Shown here in pieces: positions 1 through 8,462 of a stretch of 64,000 nt of DNA (the first letter of the stretch is position 1; each line of letters begins with the position of its first letter). The position numbers and the translations under genes are program-made. The stretch is from an uncultured Microbacteriaceae bacterium (lineage in GTDB: Bacteria > Actinomycetota > Actinomycetes > Actinomycetales > Microbacteriaceae). The stretch is taken from contig CALMSL010000013.1 of the NCBI GenBank assembly GCA_937872445.1, positions 1 to 64,000 of the forward strand. The letters run 5' to 3'. The notes beneath the pieces were generated by a model, which did no database searches, had not been told where the DNA came from, and worked only from the letters and a program-made list of their open reading frames with translations.

Positions 1-798
1 TTCTCGATCCCCTCATTCCGCAACGGGAATATAGTGGCGATGATCGTCTCCCTCGGCGAGTACGGCATCATCCTGTCCCTTCCGCTGTGGCTGCAGAACG
101 TGCTCGGATACGACGCCCTCCAAACCGGATTCGTGATCCTCACCCTCGCCGTCGGATCGTTCGTGGCCAGCGGGTTCGCCGGAAGCTACGGCAACAAAGT
201 CGCCCCGGTGTGGATCGTGCGCACCGGCATCCTCGCGGAGATCACCGGCATTGTGATCGTCGCGCTCGTCATCTCGCCCAGCACGAAGTGGTGGTCGATC
301 GCCATCGGGTTGTTCATTTACGGCTTCGGGATCGGGCTCGCCACAGCGCAACTCACCGGGGTCGTGCTGAAGGACGTCCCGGTCGAGAAGAGCGGGCAGG
401 GCTCCGGCACGCAGAGCACCTCGCGTCAGGTCGGCAGCGCGCTCGGCATTGCCATCCTCGGCACGATCCTGTTCTCCAGCGTCGGCTGGTCCCTCCAGGC
501 GCGCCTCGACACCAACAGCCAGGTTCCGGACACCGTCAAGACCCAGATCGTGGACGCGGTCGTCAACAGCGCAGGCAACGCCATCCCCGGCCTCAAGGAC
601 CGCGACCCCGCCTCGTATCAGGAGGCGCAGGCCGCGTTCAGCGACGGGACCCGCTACTCCGCTTTCGCAGCGGCAGGCTTCCTCGCGGTCGGGCTTCTCG
701 CCACGCTCCGACTGGACAGCGGACGGCCGGAACACGAAGACCCTGACGAGATCGGCGCGGCCGACGACGTCGCGGCCGACGAGGTCGCTACCGCGTAG
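1..798 (+). CDS. MFS drug exporter, C-terminal part (5' end outside window)
   Basis: The reading frame is open from base 1, so the gene begins upstream. The visible 265 residues hold about six hydrophobic membrane helices with short loops. A stretch with SGQGSGTQSTSRQVGSALG followed by an ILGTILF helix is typical of the second half of 14-helix EmrB/QacA (DHA2) proton-driven exporters, which also have a large loop before the last helix, as here (residues about 180-220). The tail is acidic and alanine-rich. Expected role is efflux of small toxic compounds across the cytoplasmic membrane; the substrate cannot be read from sequence. Its last 11 bases overlap the end of the convergent iminopeptidase gene. 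Confidence 0.85.
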   Translation, partial: FSIPSFRNGNIVAMIVSLGEYGIILSLPLWLQNVLGYDALQTGFVILTLAVGSFVASGFAGSYGNKVAPVWIVRTGILAEITGIVIVALVISPSTKWWSIAIGLFIYGFGIGLATAQLTGVVLKDVPVEKSGQGSGTQSTSRQVGSALGIAILGTILFSSVGWSLQARLDTNSQVPDTVKTQIVDAVVNSAGNAIPGLKDRDPASYQEAQAAFSDGTRYSAFAAAGFLAVGLLATLRLDSGRPEHEDPDEIGAADDVAADEVATA

Positions 799-1753
799 CC
801 TGCGCGAACCGGTCGGTCGCCTCGATCAGCGCGCTCAAGATGCCCGGCTCGTCGAACGCGTGGCCGGCATCCGGGACGATCGTGAACTGCGCGTCGGGCA
901 ACTCGCGGCTCAACTCCCACGCGGTGACGGGCGGCGTGCACACGTCGTAGCGGCCCTGCACGATGACCGTCGGGACGTCGCGGAGCACGTGCGCATCGCG
1001 CAGCAACTGGCGATCCTCGAACCAGCCCAGGTTCTTGAAGTAGTGGTTCTCGATGCGTGCGAACGCCACAGCGTACTTCGGCTCGGCGAACGTCGCAACC
1101 ACGTCGGGGTTGGGCAGCAGCGTGATCGCCGAAGCTTCCCACGTCGCCCACGCGACGGCGGCCGGGGTGTGCACTGCCGGGTCCGGGTTGAACAGCCGCT
1201 CGTGGTACGCGGCGCGGTATTCGCCGGGCGAGGCATCCGGAACCTGGGCGACGAACTGCGACCAGACCTCCGGGAACAGCTGCCCCGCCGGCCCTTCGTA
1301 GAACCAGAACAGCTCGCTTTCGCGCAGCGTGAAAATACCGCGGAGCACGAGCTCGGTGACCCTCTGCGGATGGGTTTCGGCGTAGGCGAGAGCGAGGGCG
1401 CTTCCCCATGACCCGCCGAACACCTGCCAGCGGTCGATGCCGAGGTGTTCGCGCAGCTTCTCCAGATCGTCGACCAGGTGCCAGGTGGTGTTCGTGGCGA
1501 GGTCGGCGTGCGGCTCGCTCGCGTGCGGTGTGCTCCTGCCCGTGCCGCGCTGGTCCAGCAGGATGATGCGGTACCGGGCCGGGTCGAAGACGCGCCGCTG
1601 CTTCGGCGCACTCGTCGCTCCCGGGCCGCCGTGCAGGTACACGGCCGGCTTGCCGTTCGGATTGCCGCTGGTTTCCCAGTAGATGGTCTGGCCGTCGCCG
1701 ACGTCAAGGTTGCCGTGGTCGTAGGGTTCCAGTTCAGGATAGAAAGTGCGCAC
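788..1753 (-). CDS. pip: Proline iminopeptidase (alpha/beta hydrolase, S33)
   Basis: Cytoplasmic prolyl aminopeptidase that removes N-terminal proline from peptides. The 321-residue product is of normal family length. Visible hallmarks are the oxyanion-hole motif HGGPG (residues 41-45), DQRGTGRS (67-74), the nucleophile elbow GGSWGS (113-118, Ser115), a DVCTP segment carrying the likely catalytic Asp near 270, and AGHAFDE with the catalytic His near 300. The start is a GTG; no strong ribosome-binding site is visible. It lies 33 bases downstream of recQ on the same strand and may be cotranscribed with it, though no functional link is expected. The 3' end overlaps the convergent MFS gene by 11 bases. 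Confidence 0.92.
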   Translation of the reverse strand: MRTFYPELEPYDHGNLDVGDGQTIYWETSGNPNGKPAVYLHGGPGATSAPKQRRVFDPARYRIILLDQRGTGRSTPHASEPHADLATNTTWHLVDDLEKLREHLGIDRWQVFGGSWGSALALAYAETHPQRVTELVLRGIFTLRESELFWFYEGPAGQLFPEVWSQFVAQVPDASPGEYRAAYHERLFNPDPAVHTPAAVAWATWEASAITLLPNPDVVATFAEPKYAVAFARIENHYFKNLGWFEDRQLLRDAHVLRDVPTVIVQGRYDVCTPPVTAWELSRELPDAQFTIVPDAGHAFDEPGILSALIEATDRFAQATR

Positions 1754-1786
1754 GTACCGATGCTAGGTGACGGGCCCGCCGTGAAA

Positions 1787-3682
1787 CTACGGTGCGGCAA
1801 CGGCGGCCGAGCCGAGCACCTCAAGCAGCTCGTCGCCGTACTTCGCGAGCTTCGACTCACCCACTCCGGTCACCGTGCCGAGCTCCGCCACGCTCGACGG
1901 TTGCCGGGTCGCGAGTTCCCGCAGGGTCGCGTCGTGGAAGATCACATAGGCGGGGACACCCTGCTCCTTCGCGGCAGCAGCGCGCCAGGCGCGCAGCGCT
2001 TCGAACACGGGTTGCAGAGCCTCGGGCAGTTCGGCGGCGGCACTCCTGGTCTTGCGTGCGGAGCGCGTGGTTGTGCGCTCGGGCTCGCGACGCAGGGCGA
2101 CCCGGCGCGAGCCGTCCAGAACCCCCGCGCTCGACTCGGTGATCACGAGCGTGCCGAAGCCGTCCGAGTTCACGGCCAGCAGCCCTTGCGCCAGGAGTTG
2201 CCGAACAACCCCGCGCCACTCCATCTCGGAAAGGTCGGTACCGATGCCGAACGTCGACAGGTCATCGTGGCCGTACTGGTCGACGCGCGGCGTCTGCCTG
2301 CCGAGCAGGATGTCGATGAGGTGTCCGGCGCCGAACTTCTGATTGCGTTCGCGCTGCAGTCGCACGATCGTCGAGAGCAGTTTCTGCGCCGGGATCGTGC
2401 CATCCCAGGACTCGGGTGGATTCAGGCAGGTGTCGCAGTTGCCGCATGCGCGATCTTCTTGAAGGATCGCATCGCGATCCGAAGATCGCGCCGAGCCGGC
2501 TGTGCCGGCTCGGTACTTCTCGCCGAAGTATGCCAAAAGCTGCATGCGACGGCACTGCACGGTTTCGCACAGCGCGAGCATGGCATCCAGGTGCGCGCTC
2601 AACCGGCGGCGATGCGCGAGATCGCCTTCGGACGTTTCGATCATCCGGCGCTGCTGCATGACATCCTGCAGGCCGTAGGCGAGCCACGCGGTCGAGGGCA
2701 GGCCGTCGCGGCCGGCGCGGCCGGTCTCCTGGTAGTAGCCCTCCACAGACTTGGGCAGGTCGAGGTGGGCGACGAAGCGCACATCCGGTTTGTCGATGCC
2801 CATGCCGAACGCGATCGTGGCGACCATGACCATGCCGTCTTCGCGCAGGAACCGCGCCTGGTTCGCCGCGCGCACGCGCGCATCGAGGCCGGCGTGGTAC
2901 GGCAGGGCGGGGATGCCCTGCTCGACGAGGAACTGGGCCGTCTTCTCCACGGATGCGCGGGAAAGGCAGTACACGATCCCGGCGTCGCCCGCGTGCTCGG
3001 TGCGCAGCAGTTCGAGGAGTTGCTTCTGGGGCTGGTCCTTCGGCACGATGCGGTACTGGATGTTCGGCCGGTCGAAGCTCGCGACGAAGTGCCGCGCGTC
3101 ACCCAGCTGCAGACGTTTCTGGATTTCGCGGTGCGTCTGCTCGGTTGCGGTCGCGGTGAGGGCGATCCGCGGCACGGACGGCCAGCGCTCGTGCAGCATC
3201 GACAGGGCGAGGTAGTCGGGCCGGAAGTCGTGGCCCCACTGGGAGACGCAGTGCGCCTCGTCGATCGCAAACAGGGCGATCGTGCCGCGGTCGAGCAGGT
3301 CGCCCGTGGACGGCACGGTCAGGCGCTCGGGGGCGAGGTACAGCAGGTCGAGCTCGCCGGCGACATAGGCCCGCTCTACCCGCGCGCGCTCCTCGGCATT
3401 CTGCGTGGAGTTCAGGAACGCGGCGCGCACCCCGAGCGCGGCGAGCGCATCCACCTGATCCTGCATGAGGGCGATGAGCGGCGAAATGACGACACCCGTG
3501 CCGTCGCGCACGAGCGCCGGGATCTGGTAGCACAGCGACTTGCCGCCGCCCGTCGGCATGAGCACGAGGGCGTCGCCGCCGCCAATGACGTGGTCGATGA
3601 TCTCCGCCTGGTCGCCGCGGAACGCGTCGTAGCCGAACACGCGGGCAAGCGCATCCGCCGCAGGGGCGACAGTGGAAGACAT
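1787..3682 (-). CDS. recQ: ATP-dependent DNA helicase RecQ
   Basis: 3'-5' DNA helicase of recombination and fork repair. Walker A is MPTGGGKS (residues 42-49) and the DEAH box is DEAHC (141-145). The helicase C domain has [13 protein letters not shown]. The zinc-binding RQC region has CRRMQ and CGNCDTC, with an unusually long segment (about 20 residues, containing [12 protein letters not shown]) between them. A C-terminal HRDC domain ends in [19 protein letters not shown] chose the ATG at 3682 because a good GGGAG ribosome-binding site sits just upstream; an in-frame GTG at 3712 would add ten residues and would run into the upstream repeat. The product is 631 residues. Confidence 0.93.
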   Translation of the reverse strand: MSSTVAPAADALARVFGYDAFRGDQAEIIDHVIGGGDALVLMPTGGGKSLCYQIPALVRDGTGVVISPLIALMQDQVDALAALGVRAAFLNSTQNAEERARVERAYVAGELDLLYLAPERLTVPSTGDLLDRGTIALFAIDEAHCVSQWGHDFRPDYLALSMLHERWPSVPRIALTATATEQTHREIQKRLQLGDARHFVASFDRPNIQYRIVPKDQPQKQLLELLRTEHAGDAGIVYCLSRASVEKTAQFLVEQGIPALPYHAGLDARVRAANQARFLREDGMVMVATIAFGMGIDKPDVRFVAHLDLPKSVEGYYQETGRAGRDGLPSTAWLAYGLQDVMQQRRMIETSEGDLAHRRRLSAHLDAMLALCETVQCRRMQLLAYFGEKYRAGTAGSARSSDRDAILQEDRACGNCDTCLNPPESWDGTIPAQKLLSTIVRLQRERNQKFGAGHLIDILLGRQTPRVDQYGHDDLSTFGIGTDLSEMEWRGVVRQLLAQGLLAVNSDGFGTLVITESSAGVLDGSRRVALRREPERTTTRSARKTRSAAAELPEALQPVFEALRAWRAAAAKEQGVPAYVIFHDATLRELATRQPSSVAELGTVTGVGESKLAKYGDELLEVLGSAAVAAP

Positions 3683-3717
3683 GCTCCCAAGGCTAGCCGG
3701 GGCCACGGTCACTGGTG

Positions 3718-3851
3718 GTTCCCTTCGAGACGATTGCTGCGCAATCCCTCAGGGAGCGGATCGTGTGTGCCCGCTCCCTGAGGAGGGCGCAGCCCGCCTC
3801 GAAGGGAGCATCCAAGTCACCGGGGGTTCCCTTCGAGAGCCTCAGGGAACC
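3718..3851. repeat. Palindromic repeat family A, copy 1
   Basis: Mosaic of inverted units in the gap upstream of recQ. Core words are TTCCCTTCGAGA, CTCAGGGAGCGG and their complements. At least three stems can be drawn: GATTGCTGCGCAATC; GAGGaGGGC-gca-GCCCgCCTC inside an outer GCTCCCT/AGGGAGC pair; and GGTTCCCTTCGAGA closing on CTCAGGGAACC. The same words recur at 5983, 16997 and 21176. The organisation, paired palindromes in opposite orientation between genes, is that of REP/BIME elements. The rest of the 3683-4014 gap holds family B and nothing else I recognise. Confidence 0.8.
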
Positions 3852-3898
3852 GTCGGCGATCACCTCGAAAATGTCGGATGTCTCGGTCGGCATCCATC

Positions 3899-3978
3899 GG
3901 AAATTCAGGAATCCGCGTAACTGTCGGCTCAATATGGGCCGGAATGGCCGCATTGCGACGCGAGTTCCTGAATTTTCA
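3899..3978. repeat. Palindromic repeat family B, copy 1
   Basis: An 80-base element bounded by GGAAATTCAGGAATC on the left and GTTCCTGAATTTTC on the right, which are near-perfect inverted complements, with about 50 GC-rich bases between them. A second copy with the same arms and nearly the same length lies at 6013. It sits just downstream of the S9 peptidase start-distal end (4015), so it may act as that gene's terminator as well as being a dispersed repeat. Confidence 0.75.
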
Positions 3979-4014
3979 GGAGACGACGCGCGGGAGGGCT
4001 ATCGGGGACAGCAG

Positions 4015-5955
4015 TCACGGAATCCACAGTTCGAGCTGCGGCGTATCCGGCGTCTCGAAGCCGAGCACCTGACCGTAGAAAGAGAGTTCCGACTGGATCG
4101 CGTGGATGATCGTCTCCGCCCTGCGAAACCCGTGCGACTCGCCCTCGTAGGCGATGTACGCGTGCCGGATGCCCTTCTTCACGAGCGCATCCCGGAACGC
4201 CTCCGACTGGGCGGGCGGGACGACCGGGTCATCCAGCCCCTGCAGGAGCAGCACGGGGCAGGACAGGTCGTCGACGCGATTGTTCGGCGCGCGGTCGCGG
4301 TAGGTATTCTCCGCTTCGGGCAGGGGGCCGACAAGTCCGTCGAGGTACCGCGCCTCGAAATCGTGGGTGTCTTCGGCGAGCGCCTGCAGGTCCGCGACCC
4401 CGTAGTAGGAGACGCCGCACGCGAACACGTCGGAGGAGACGAGGGCGGCGAGCACCGTCCACCCGCCCGCGGAGCCGCCCCGGATGGCGAGCCGCTCGGC
4501 GTCGGCGATTCCGGCATCCGCGAGCCCCCGGATGGCGGCGATCGTGTCCTCGACATCGACAACGCCCCACTGGCCGTCAAGTCGCCGCCGATACTCGCGG
4601 CCGTACCCGCTCGAACCGCCATAGTTGACGTCGATCACGCCGATCCCGCGAGACGTGAAGAACGCGTAGTTCAGGTTCAGCGCCGGCGAACGGTGCGCGG
4701 TCGGGCCACCATGCACGACAGCGATGAACGGGGGCAGCTCGCCTTCCGGCGCGGTGAAGTCTGGGTTGCGCGGGCGGTACACGAACGAGTGCACGTCACG
4801 CTCCCCGTCCGGCGTGACAACGACGGACGTGACGGCCTCGGCATCCGGGAGGAACTCGGGCGGCGGCAGCTCATCCAGGTCGAGGCGGATGTCGGTGAGC
4901 GTTCCCGACGCGAGATTGACCTCGCGCAAACCGGAAACCACTCGTGCGTTGCCGCAGGTCAGGAGCACCCGGCTTCCGCGCACCGCCTTCAGCGACAGAG
5001 TGTCCAGGGGCACGTTCACCCGTTCGACGGCGCCGGTGGATGGATCGAGAGTGGCCAGCGAGTCGGTGCCCACCGTGCTCACGAACAGCAGCCGGCCGTC
5101 GTCGAGAACCGAGAACCACCGCATGCCGAGCCCCCACATGGGCGCACCGATGTCTGCCGACAGCGAATGCAAAGGGGTGGGCGCGCCGCCGAGCGGATAC
5201 CGGTAGAGGTTCCACCATCCGGTGCTGTCGTTGATCGCGTACAGCTCATCGTTCGACGCCCACTCGGGTTGCAGCACCGACTCGGCGGGTCCGCCGCCCA
5301 GCGTCCGATAGTCGGGCACGACGCCGCGTTCGATGCGGCCGACGCGAAGTTCGGTGCCGTCCCACGGCATCTGCGGATGATCCCACGCGATCCAGGCAAG
5401 ATACTCGCCGTCGGGCGAGATCCGAGGCGCGGCGAGGAACCGCGACCCGGACACCATCGATCGGATAGCTCCGGCATCGTCTGCTGCCCCGCCATCGAGG
5501 GGCACCGCCACGATGTCCCGTTCGAGGTCGCTGCCCCGGTGCGTCTCGCGGATGGCAATCACCTCGTCGCCTTCGATGCTCAAACCCGCGAAGCGCATCC
5601 CCATGTCGGCGGGTGTCAGCGGCGTCGGCACGGTGGTGCCGGGGTCGAGCCGGTAGAGGCGCTGGTCGCTGAACTCGGCGAACACGAGGACCCCGTCATC
5701 GGTGGCCGCCCACGCCCCGCCGCCGTATTCGTGAACGCGCGTGCGGGCGTTCCACGGGGCCGGGATCACGTCGACCGGTTTCCCGTCGCCGTCGTGGCGC
5801 CGCACGGCGAGCCGACCGCCCTCGGCAGGCCGCGACTCGAGCCACCACACGTCATCGCTGACGAAGGTTCCGCCACCCACCGGATGTCCGGTAGCGACGA
5901 GGGACGCGGCGGTGATCGGCGACTCCCAGGAGCCGTACGGTGCGACGGTGGTCAT
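4015..5955 (-). CDS. S9 family prolyl-oligopeptidase-type peptidase
   Basis: Serine peptidase of the acylaminoacyl-peptidase/dipeptidyl-peptidase group, 646 residues, no signal peptide, so probably a cytoplasmic enzyme trimming oligopeptides. Residues 1-370 form WD/beta-propeller-like repeats that gate the active site. The C-terminal alpha/beta hydrolase domain has HGGP (416-419), the nucleophile motif GGSAGG (493-498, Ser495), LQGLDDPVVPP near 585 with the catalytic Asp, and ESHGFRR near 620 with the catalytic His. The start is an ATG with the usual MTTVAPYGSW N-terminus of this family in related actinobacteria. It is a single gene, flanked on both sides by palindromic repeats. Confidence 0.9.
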   Translation of the reverse strand: MTTVAPYGSWESPITAASLVATGHPVGGGTFVSDDVWWLESRPAEGGRLAVRRHDGDGKPVDVIPAPWNARTRVHEYGGGAWAATDDGVLVFAEFSDQRLYRLDPGTTVPTPLTPADMGMRFAGLSIEGDEVIAIRETHRGSDLERDIVAVPLDGGAADDAGAIRSMVSGSRFLAAPRISPDGEYLAWIAWDHPQMPWDGTELRVGRIERGVVPDYRTLGGGPAESVLQPEWASNDELYAINDSTGWWNLYRYPLGGAPTPLHSLSADIGAPMWGLGMRWFSVLDDGRLLFVSTVGTDSLATLDPSTGAVERVNVPLDTLSLKAVRGSRVLLTCGNARVVSGLREVNLASGTLTDIRLDLDELPPPEFLPDAEAVTSVVVTPDGERDVHSFVYRPRNPDFTAPEGELPPFIAVVHGGPTAHRSPALNLNYAFFTSRGIGVIDVNYGGSSGYGREYRRRLDGQWGVVDVEDTIAAIRGLADAGIADAERLAIRGGSAGGWTVLAALVSSDVFACGVSYYGVADLQALAEDTHDFEARYLDGLVGPLPEAENTYRDRAPNNRVDDLSCPVLLLQGLDDPVVPPAQSEAFRDALVKKGIRHAYIAYEGESHGFRRAETIIHAIQSELSFYGQVLGFETPDTPQLELWIP

Positions 5956-5982
5956 CCCTACAGAGTAGGACGTCGCGGCCCC

Positions 5983-6003
5983 GTTCCCTGAGGTGCGCGC
6001 AAC
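5983..6003. repeat. Palindromic repeat family A, partial copy
   Basis: GTTCCCTGAGGTGCGCGCAAC matches the left unit of the family A copy at 21176 but lacks the closing CTCGAAGGGAAC arm, so it looks like a decayed half-element. Confidence 0.55.
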
Positions 6004-6012
6004 TCCTCCGTT

Positions 6013-6091
6013 GGAAATTCAGGAATCGCCGTCACTCAGGCCGCGTTTGAGCATATTTTGGCAACTTCTCGACGTGGATTCCTGAATTTTC
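6013..6091. repeat. Palindromic repeat family B, copy 2
   Basis: Arms GGAAATTCAGGAATC and GATTCCTGAATTTTC enclose about 50 bases, the same architecture and length as the copy at 3899. The inner sequence is only weakly conserved between the copies. The remaining part of the gap up to 6238 shows nothing else recognisable. Confidence 0.75.
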
Positions 6092-6238
6092 AATGCAGGA
6101 TTCGCGCGATGCTGCGACCGGCAACCTGAGGGAATCTTCGGAATCGACATGGCAGTCCACCCCAGCGTGCATCGCGCCCGTTGACGCCTGTTTCACGGTC
6201 TGCGGTTGGCGGTACCGTCGACCAGCCGCGCGGTGCAG

Positions 6239-7546
6239 CTATCTGCGGATCAGCGATCCGCCTGCACGAACGCGGGACGCCGCGTCAATCGTCGCCGCCA
6301 AGATCAGCACACCGCCGGTGACCAGGAAGTTCACGCCACCCGGCAGGTTGAGCAAACCAAGCCCGTTCGTGATAACCGCGATCACCAGGGCGCCGATGGC
6401 AGCGTGAATAAGTCGTCCGCGTCCGCCGAACAAACTCACCCCGCCGACAACCGCGGCGGCCACACCGCTGAGCACGATATCGCGACCAAACGCCGCGTCG
6501 ACGGACCCCACCTTGCTCGCGCTGAACACACCGGAGACCACGGCAAGGGTCGAGCAGATCGTGAACGCGGCCCACTTGACCCCGATCACCTTGATTCCGG
6601 CACGCCGGGCGGCCTCGGCATTGCCACCGATCGCGTAAAGGTAGCGGCCGAACTTGGTTCGGTCGAGCATGAAGGTCCCCGCCCACAGGATGAGGAGCGT
6701 GATTGGCACGACAATCGGAACGCCCGACACGGCAAGGAAACCCGTGCCGCGATTCTGGTTGAGAGTGGCGACAATCGCGCCGCCGATCACCGCAATCACA
6801 CCGAGCCTGATCCACAGGAGAATGATGGTGCGGTTCGGGACACCCGCGCGCGCGCGACGGTGGCGATCCATCATCGCCGTGCCAAGCGAAATCAGCAACA
6901 TCACGGCGATCATCAGCCACCCTGCCCAGGCCGGCAGGTTGCTGTTCTGGATCGCGAGGATTGTCGGCTCCTGGATGCGGTACAGCCCGCCATCTCCGAT
7001 AATGATCAGCTGCAGGCCCTGAAAGCCGAGGAAGAGGCCCAACGTGACGACGAAGGACGGGATGCCGACTCGCGCCACGAAGAAGCCGATGAACAGGCCA
7101 ATTGCAACACCCGTGAGCAGCGAGATGATCAGCGCGGGAATCCAGTTCATCGCGATGCCGCCGGGATTGGACAGTACGACGAAAATGGACATTGCAACTC
7201 CGGCGGTCACGCCGGCTGACAGGTCGATTTCGCCGAGCAGGAGGACGAACACCAGCGCCATCGCCAACATGACCAGGGTCGCTGCCTGCGTCAGAAGGTT
7301 TGCGAAGTTTCGTTCCGAAAGGAAGAAGGGGCTGAGCGCGGTGAACAGGATACTTAACGCCACGAAGCCCGAGATCGCGGGCAGAGCCCCCATGTCGCCG
7401 CTGCGCAACTTGAGAAAGTATCCTCGCACCTGGTCAAGGACTCCGCCCTCCATGCCGCTGCCGATCAGCCCGGACGCGGGGAGTTCGGTCGTGTTCAAGG
7501 ACTTGTCGCCAGCGCTGGTCTTCTCGCCCCTCATGGTCTTGCTCAT
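6239..7546 (-). CDS. Sugar ABC transporter permease (XylH/RbsC type)
   Basis: Membrane subunit of a monosaccharide ABC importer. The 435-residue product is hydrophobic with about ten to twelve helices. The family signature region with GVTAGVAMSIFVVLSN (after LLGEIDLSAG) and a second set containing GVAAAVVGGVSLFGGRGR are those of BPD_transp_2 permeases such as XylH. A 50-residue polar N-terminus precedes the first helix. The ATG overlaps the stop of the ATPase gene by four bases (ATGA), so the two are translationally coupled. It is the last gene of the three-gene transporter unit. Confidence 0.92.
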   Translation of the reverse strand: MSKTMRGEKTSAGDKSLNTTELPASGLIGSGMEGGVLDQVRGYFLKLRSGDMGALPAISGFVALSILFTALSPFFLSERNFANLLTQAATLVMLAMALVFVLLLGEIDLSAGVTAGVAMSIFVVLSNPGGIAMNWIPALIISLLTGVAIGLFIGFFVARVGIPSFVVTLGLFLGFQGLQLIIIGDGGLYRIQEPTILAIQNSNLPAWAGWLMIAVMLLISLGTAMMDRHRRARAGVPNRTIILLWIRLGVIAVIGGAIVATLNQNRGTGFLAVSGVPIVVPITLLILWAGTFMLDRTKFGRYLYAIGGNAEAARRAGIKVIGVKWAAFTICSTLAVVSGVFSASKVGSVDAAFGRDIVLSGVAAAVVGGVSLFGGRGRLIHAAIGALVIAVITNGLGLLNLPGGVNFLVTGGVLILAATIDAASRVRAGGSLIRR

Positions 7547-8295
7547 TCGGAAACTCCTGCGTAGGTTTTGCTGCCCGTGATGTAGCCGACGACGTCGTCG
7601 CTCGTGGTGTCCTTCGTCTCTATCTCGGCCACCATTTGACCGAGGTAGAGCACGTTGATGTAGTCGGCGACCTGGAAGACATCGACGAGGTTGTGGCTGA
7701 TCATGATGACCGCGACACCCTGATGCGTGAGTCGCTTGACCAGGTTAAGCACCTGCTCGGTCTGGGCAACCCCAAGCGCTGCGGTCGGCTCATCGAGGAT
7801 GACAACTTTCGCGGACTTCAGCACCGAGCGCGCGATGGCGACTGTCTGGCGCTGGCCTCCCGAAAGGGATGAGACCTGTTGGCGGACGGACTTGACGGTG
7901 CGAACCGAGAGAGTGCGCAGGGTTTCGGAGGCCTGCCGTTCCATCTCGCCCTCATCAAAGCTGCCATGGGAGGTCTCCTCGCGACCCAGGAACATGTTCT
8001 GGACGATGTCCAGGTTGTCGCACAGTGCGAGGTCCTGATACACGACCTCGATGCCAAGGGCCGATGCCTCGCGCGGATTGGTGAGGTGCACGGCCTTTCC
8101 GTTGAACTTCACTACGCCGGAGTCATAGGGCTGCACCCCCGCGAGGCCCTTGATCAAGGTTGACTTGCCTGCTCCGTTGTCACCGACAAGTGCGGTGATC
8201 TTGCCCGGGTAGGCTTTCAGGCTGACACCTTTGAGAACGCTCACCGGCCCAAAGCTCTTCCTGACATCGCTGAGTTCAATGATGGGCCCGTCCAT
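7543..8295 (-). CDS. Sugar ABC transporter ATP-binding protein, single-domain
   Basis: Energises the sugar importer. Walker A is GDNGAGKST (about residues 36-44), the signature motif is LSGGQRQT, Walker B is VVILDEPTAAL and the switch His follows in MISHN. At 250 residues it has one nucleotide-binding domain, whereas XylG/RbsA/MglA partners normally have two fused domains of about 500 residues. It resembles the FrcA-type half-size subgroup and must work as a homodimer. A ribosome-binding site (AAAGGAC) precedes the ATG. The next gene overlaps it by four bases. Confidence 0.92.
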   Translation of the reverse strand: MDGPIIELSDVRKSFGPVSVLKGVSLKAYPGKITALVGDNGAGKSTLIKGLAGVQPYDSGVVKFNGKAVHLTNPREASALGIEVVYQDLALCDNLDIVQNMFLGREETSHGSFDEGEMERQASETLRTLSVRTVKSVRQQVSSLSGGQRQTVAIARSVLKSAKVVILDEPTAALGVAQTEQVLNLVKRLTHQGVAVIMISHNLVDVFQVADYINVLYLGQMVAEIETKDTTSDDVVGYITGSKTYAGVSE

Positions 8296-8384
8296 GGCCA
8301 GTGTCCTTTCCGTTCCGGAACGTCAATGTCCCGTAGATCTGTGACGAGCTGGGCCTTGGCTCAGGGACCCGTCGGTCGAAGTCG

Positions 8385-8425
8385 GGGCTCCGCGCCCAGA
8401 TCGCAATGATCTGCGCGCGGAGCCC
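8385..8425 (-). terminator. Intercistronic stem-loop after the binding-protein gene
   Basis: GGGCTCCGCGCCCAGATC and GATCTGCGCGCGGAGCCC form an 18-base-pair stem with one mismatch around a GCAAT loop. It lies between the binding-protein stop (8463) and the ATPase start (8295), all on the minus strand. No U-tract follows, so it more likely acts as an mRNA-stabilising or partial-termination element that raises binding-protein output over the membrane components. A small tandem repeat of TTACTTG lies beside it at 8449-8469. Confidence 0.65.
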
Positions 8426-8462
8426 TACTTCGTTAGGTGATTCTGATGTTACTTGTTACTTG

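Noticed and set aside
1445..3781. 778-codon plus-strand open frame antisense to recQ
   Set aside because: No recognised motif; recQ on the other strand has every helicase motif and a ribosome-binding site.
3718..3851. CRISPR-like repeats upstream of recQ
   Set aside because: The repeated words are inverted, unevenly spaced and occur in distant gaps, which fits REP-like palindromes and not an array with unique spacers.
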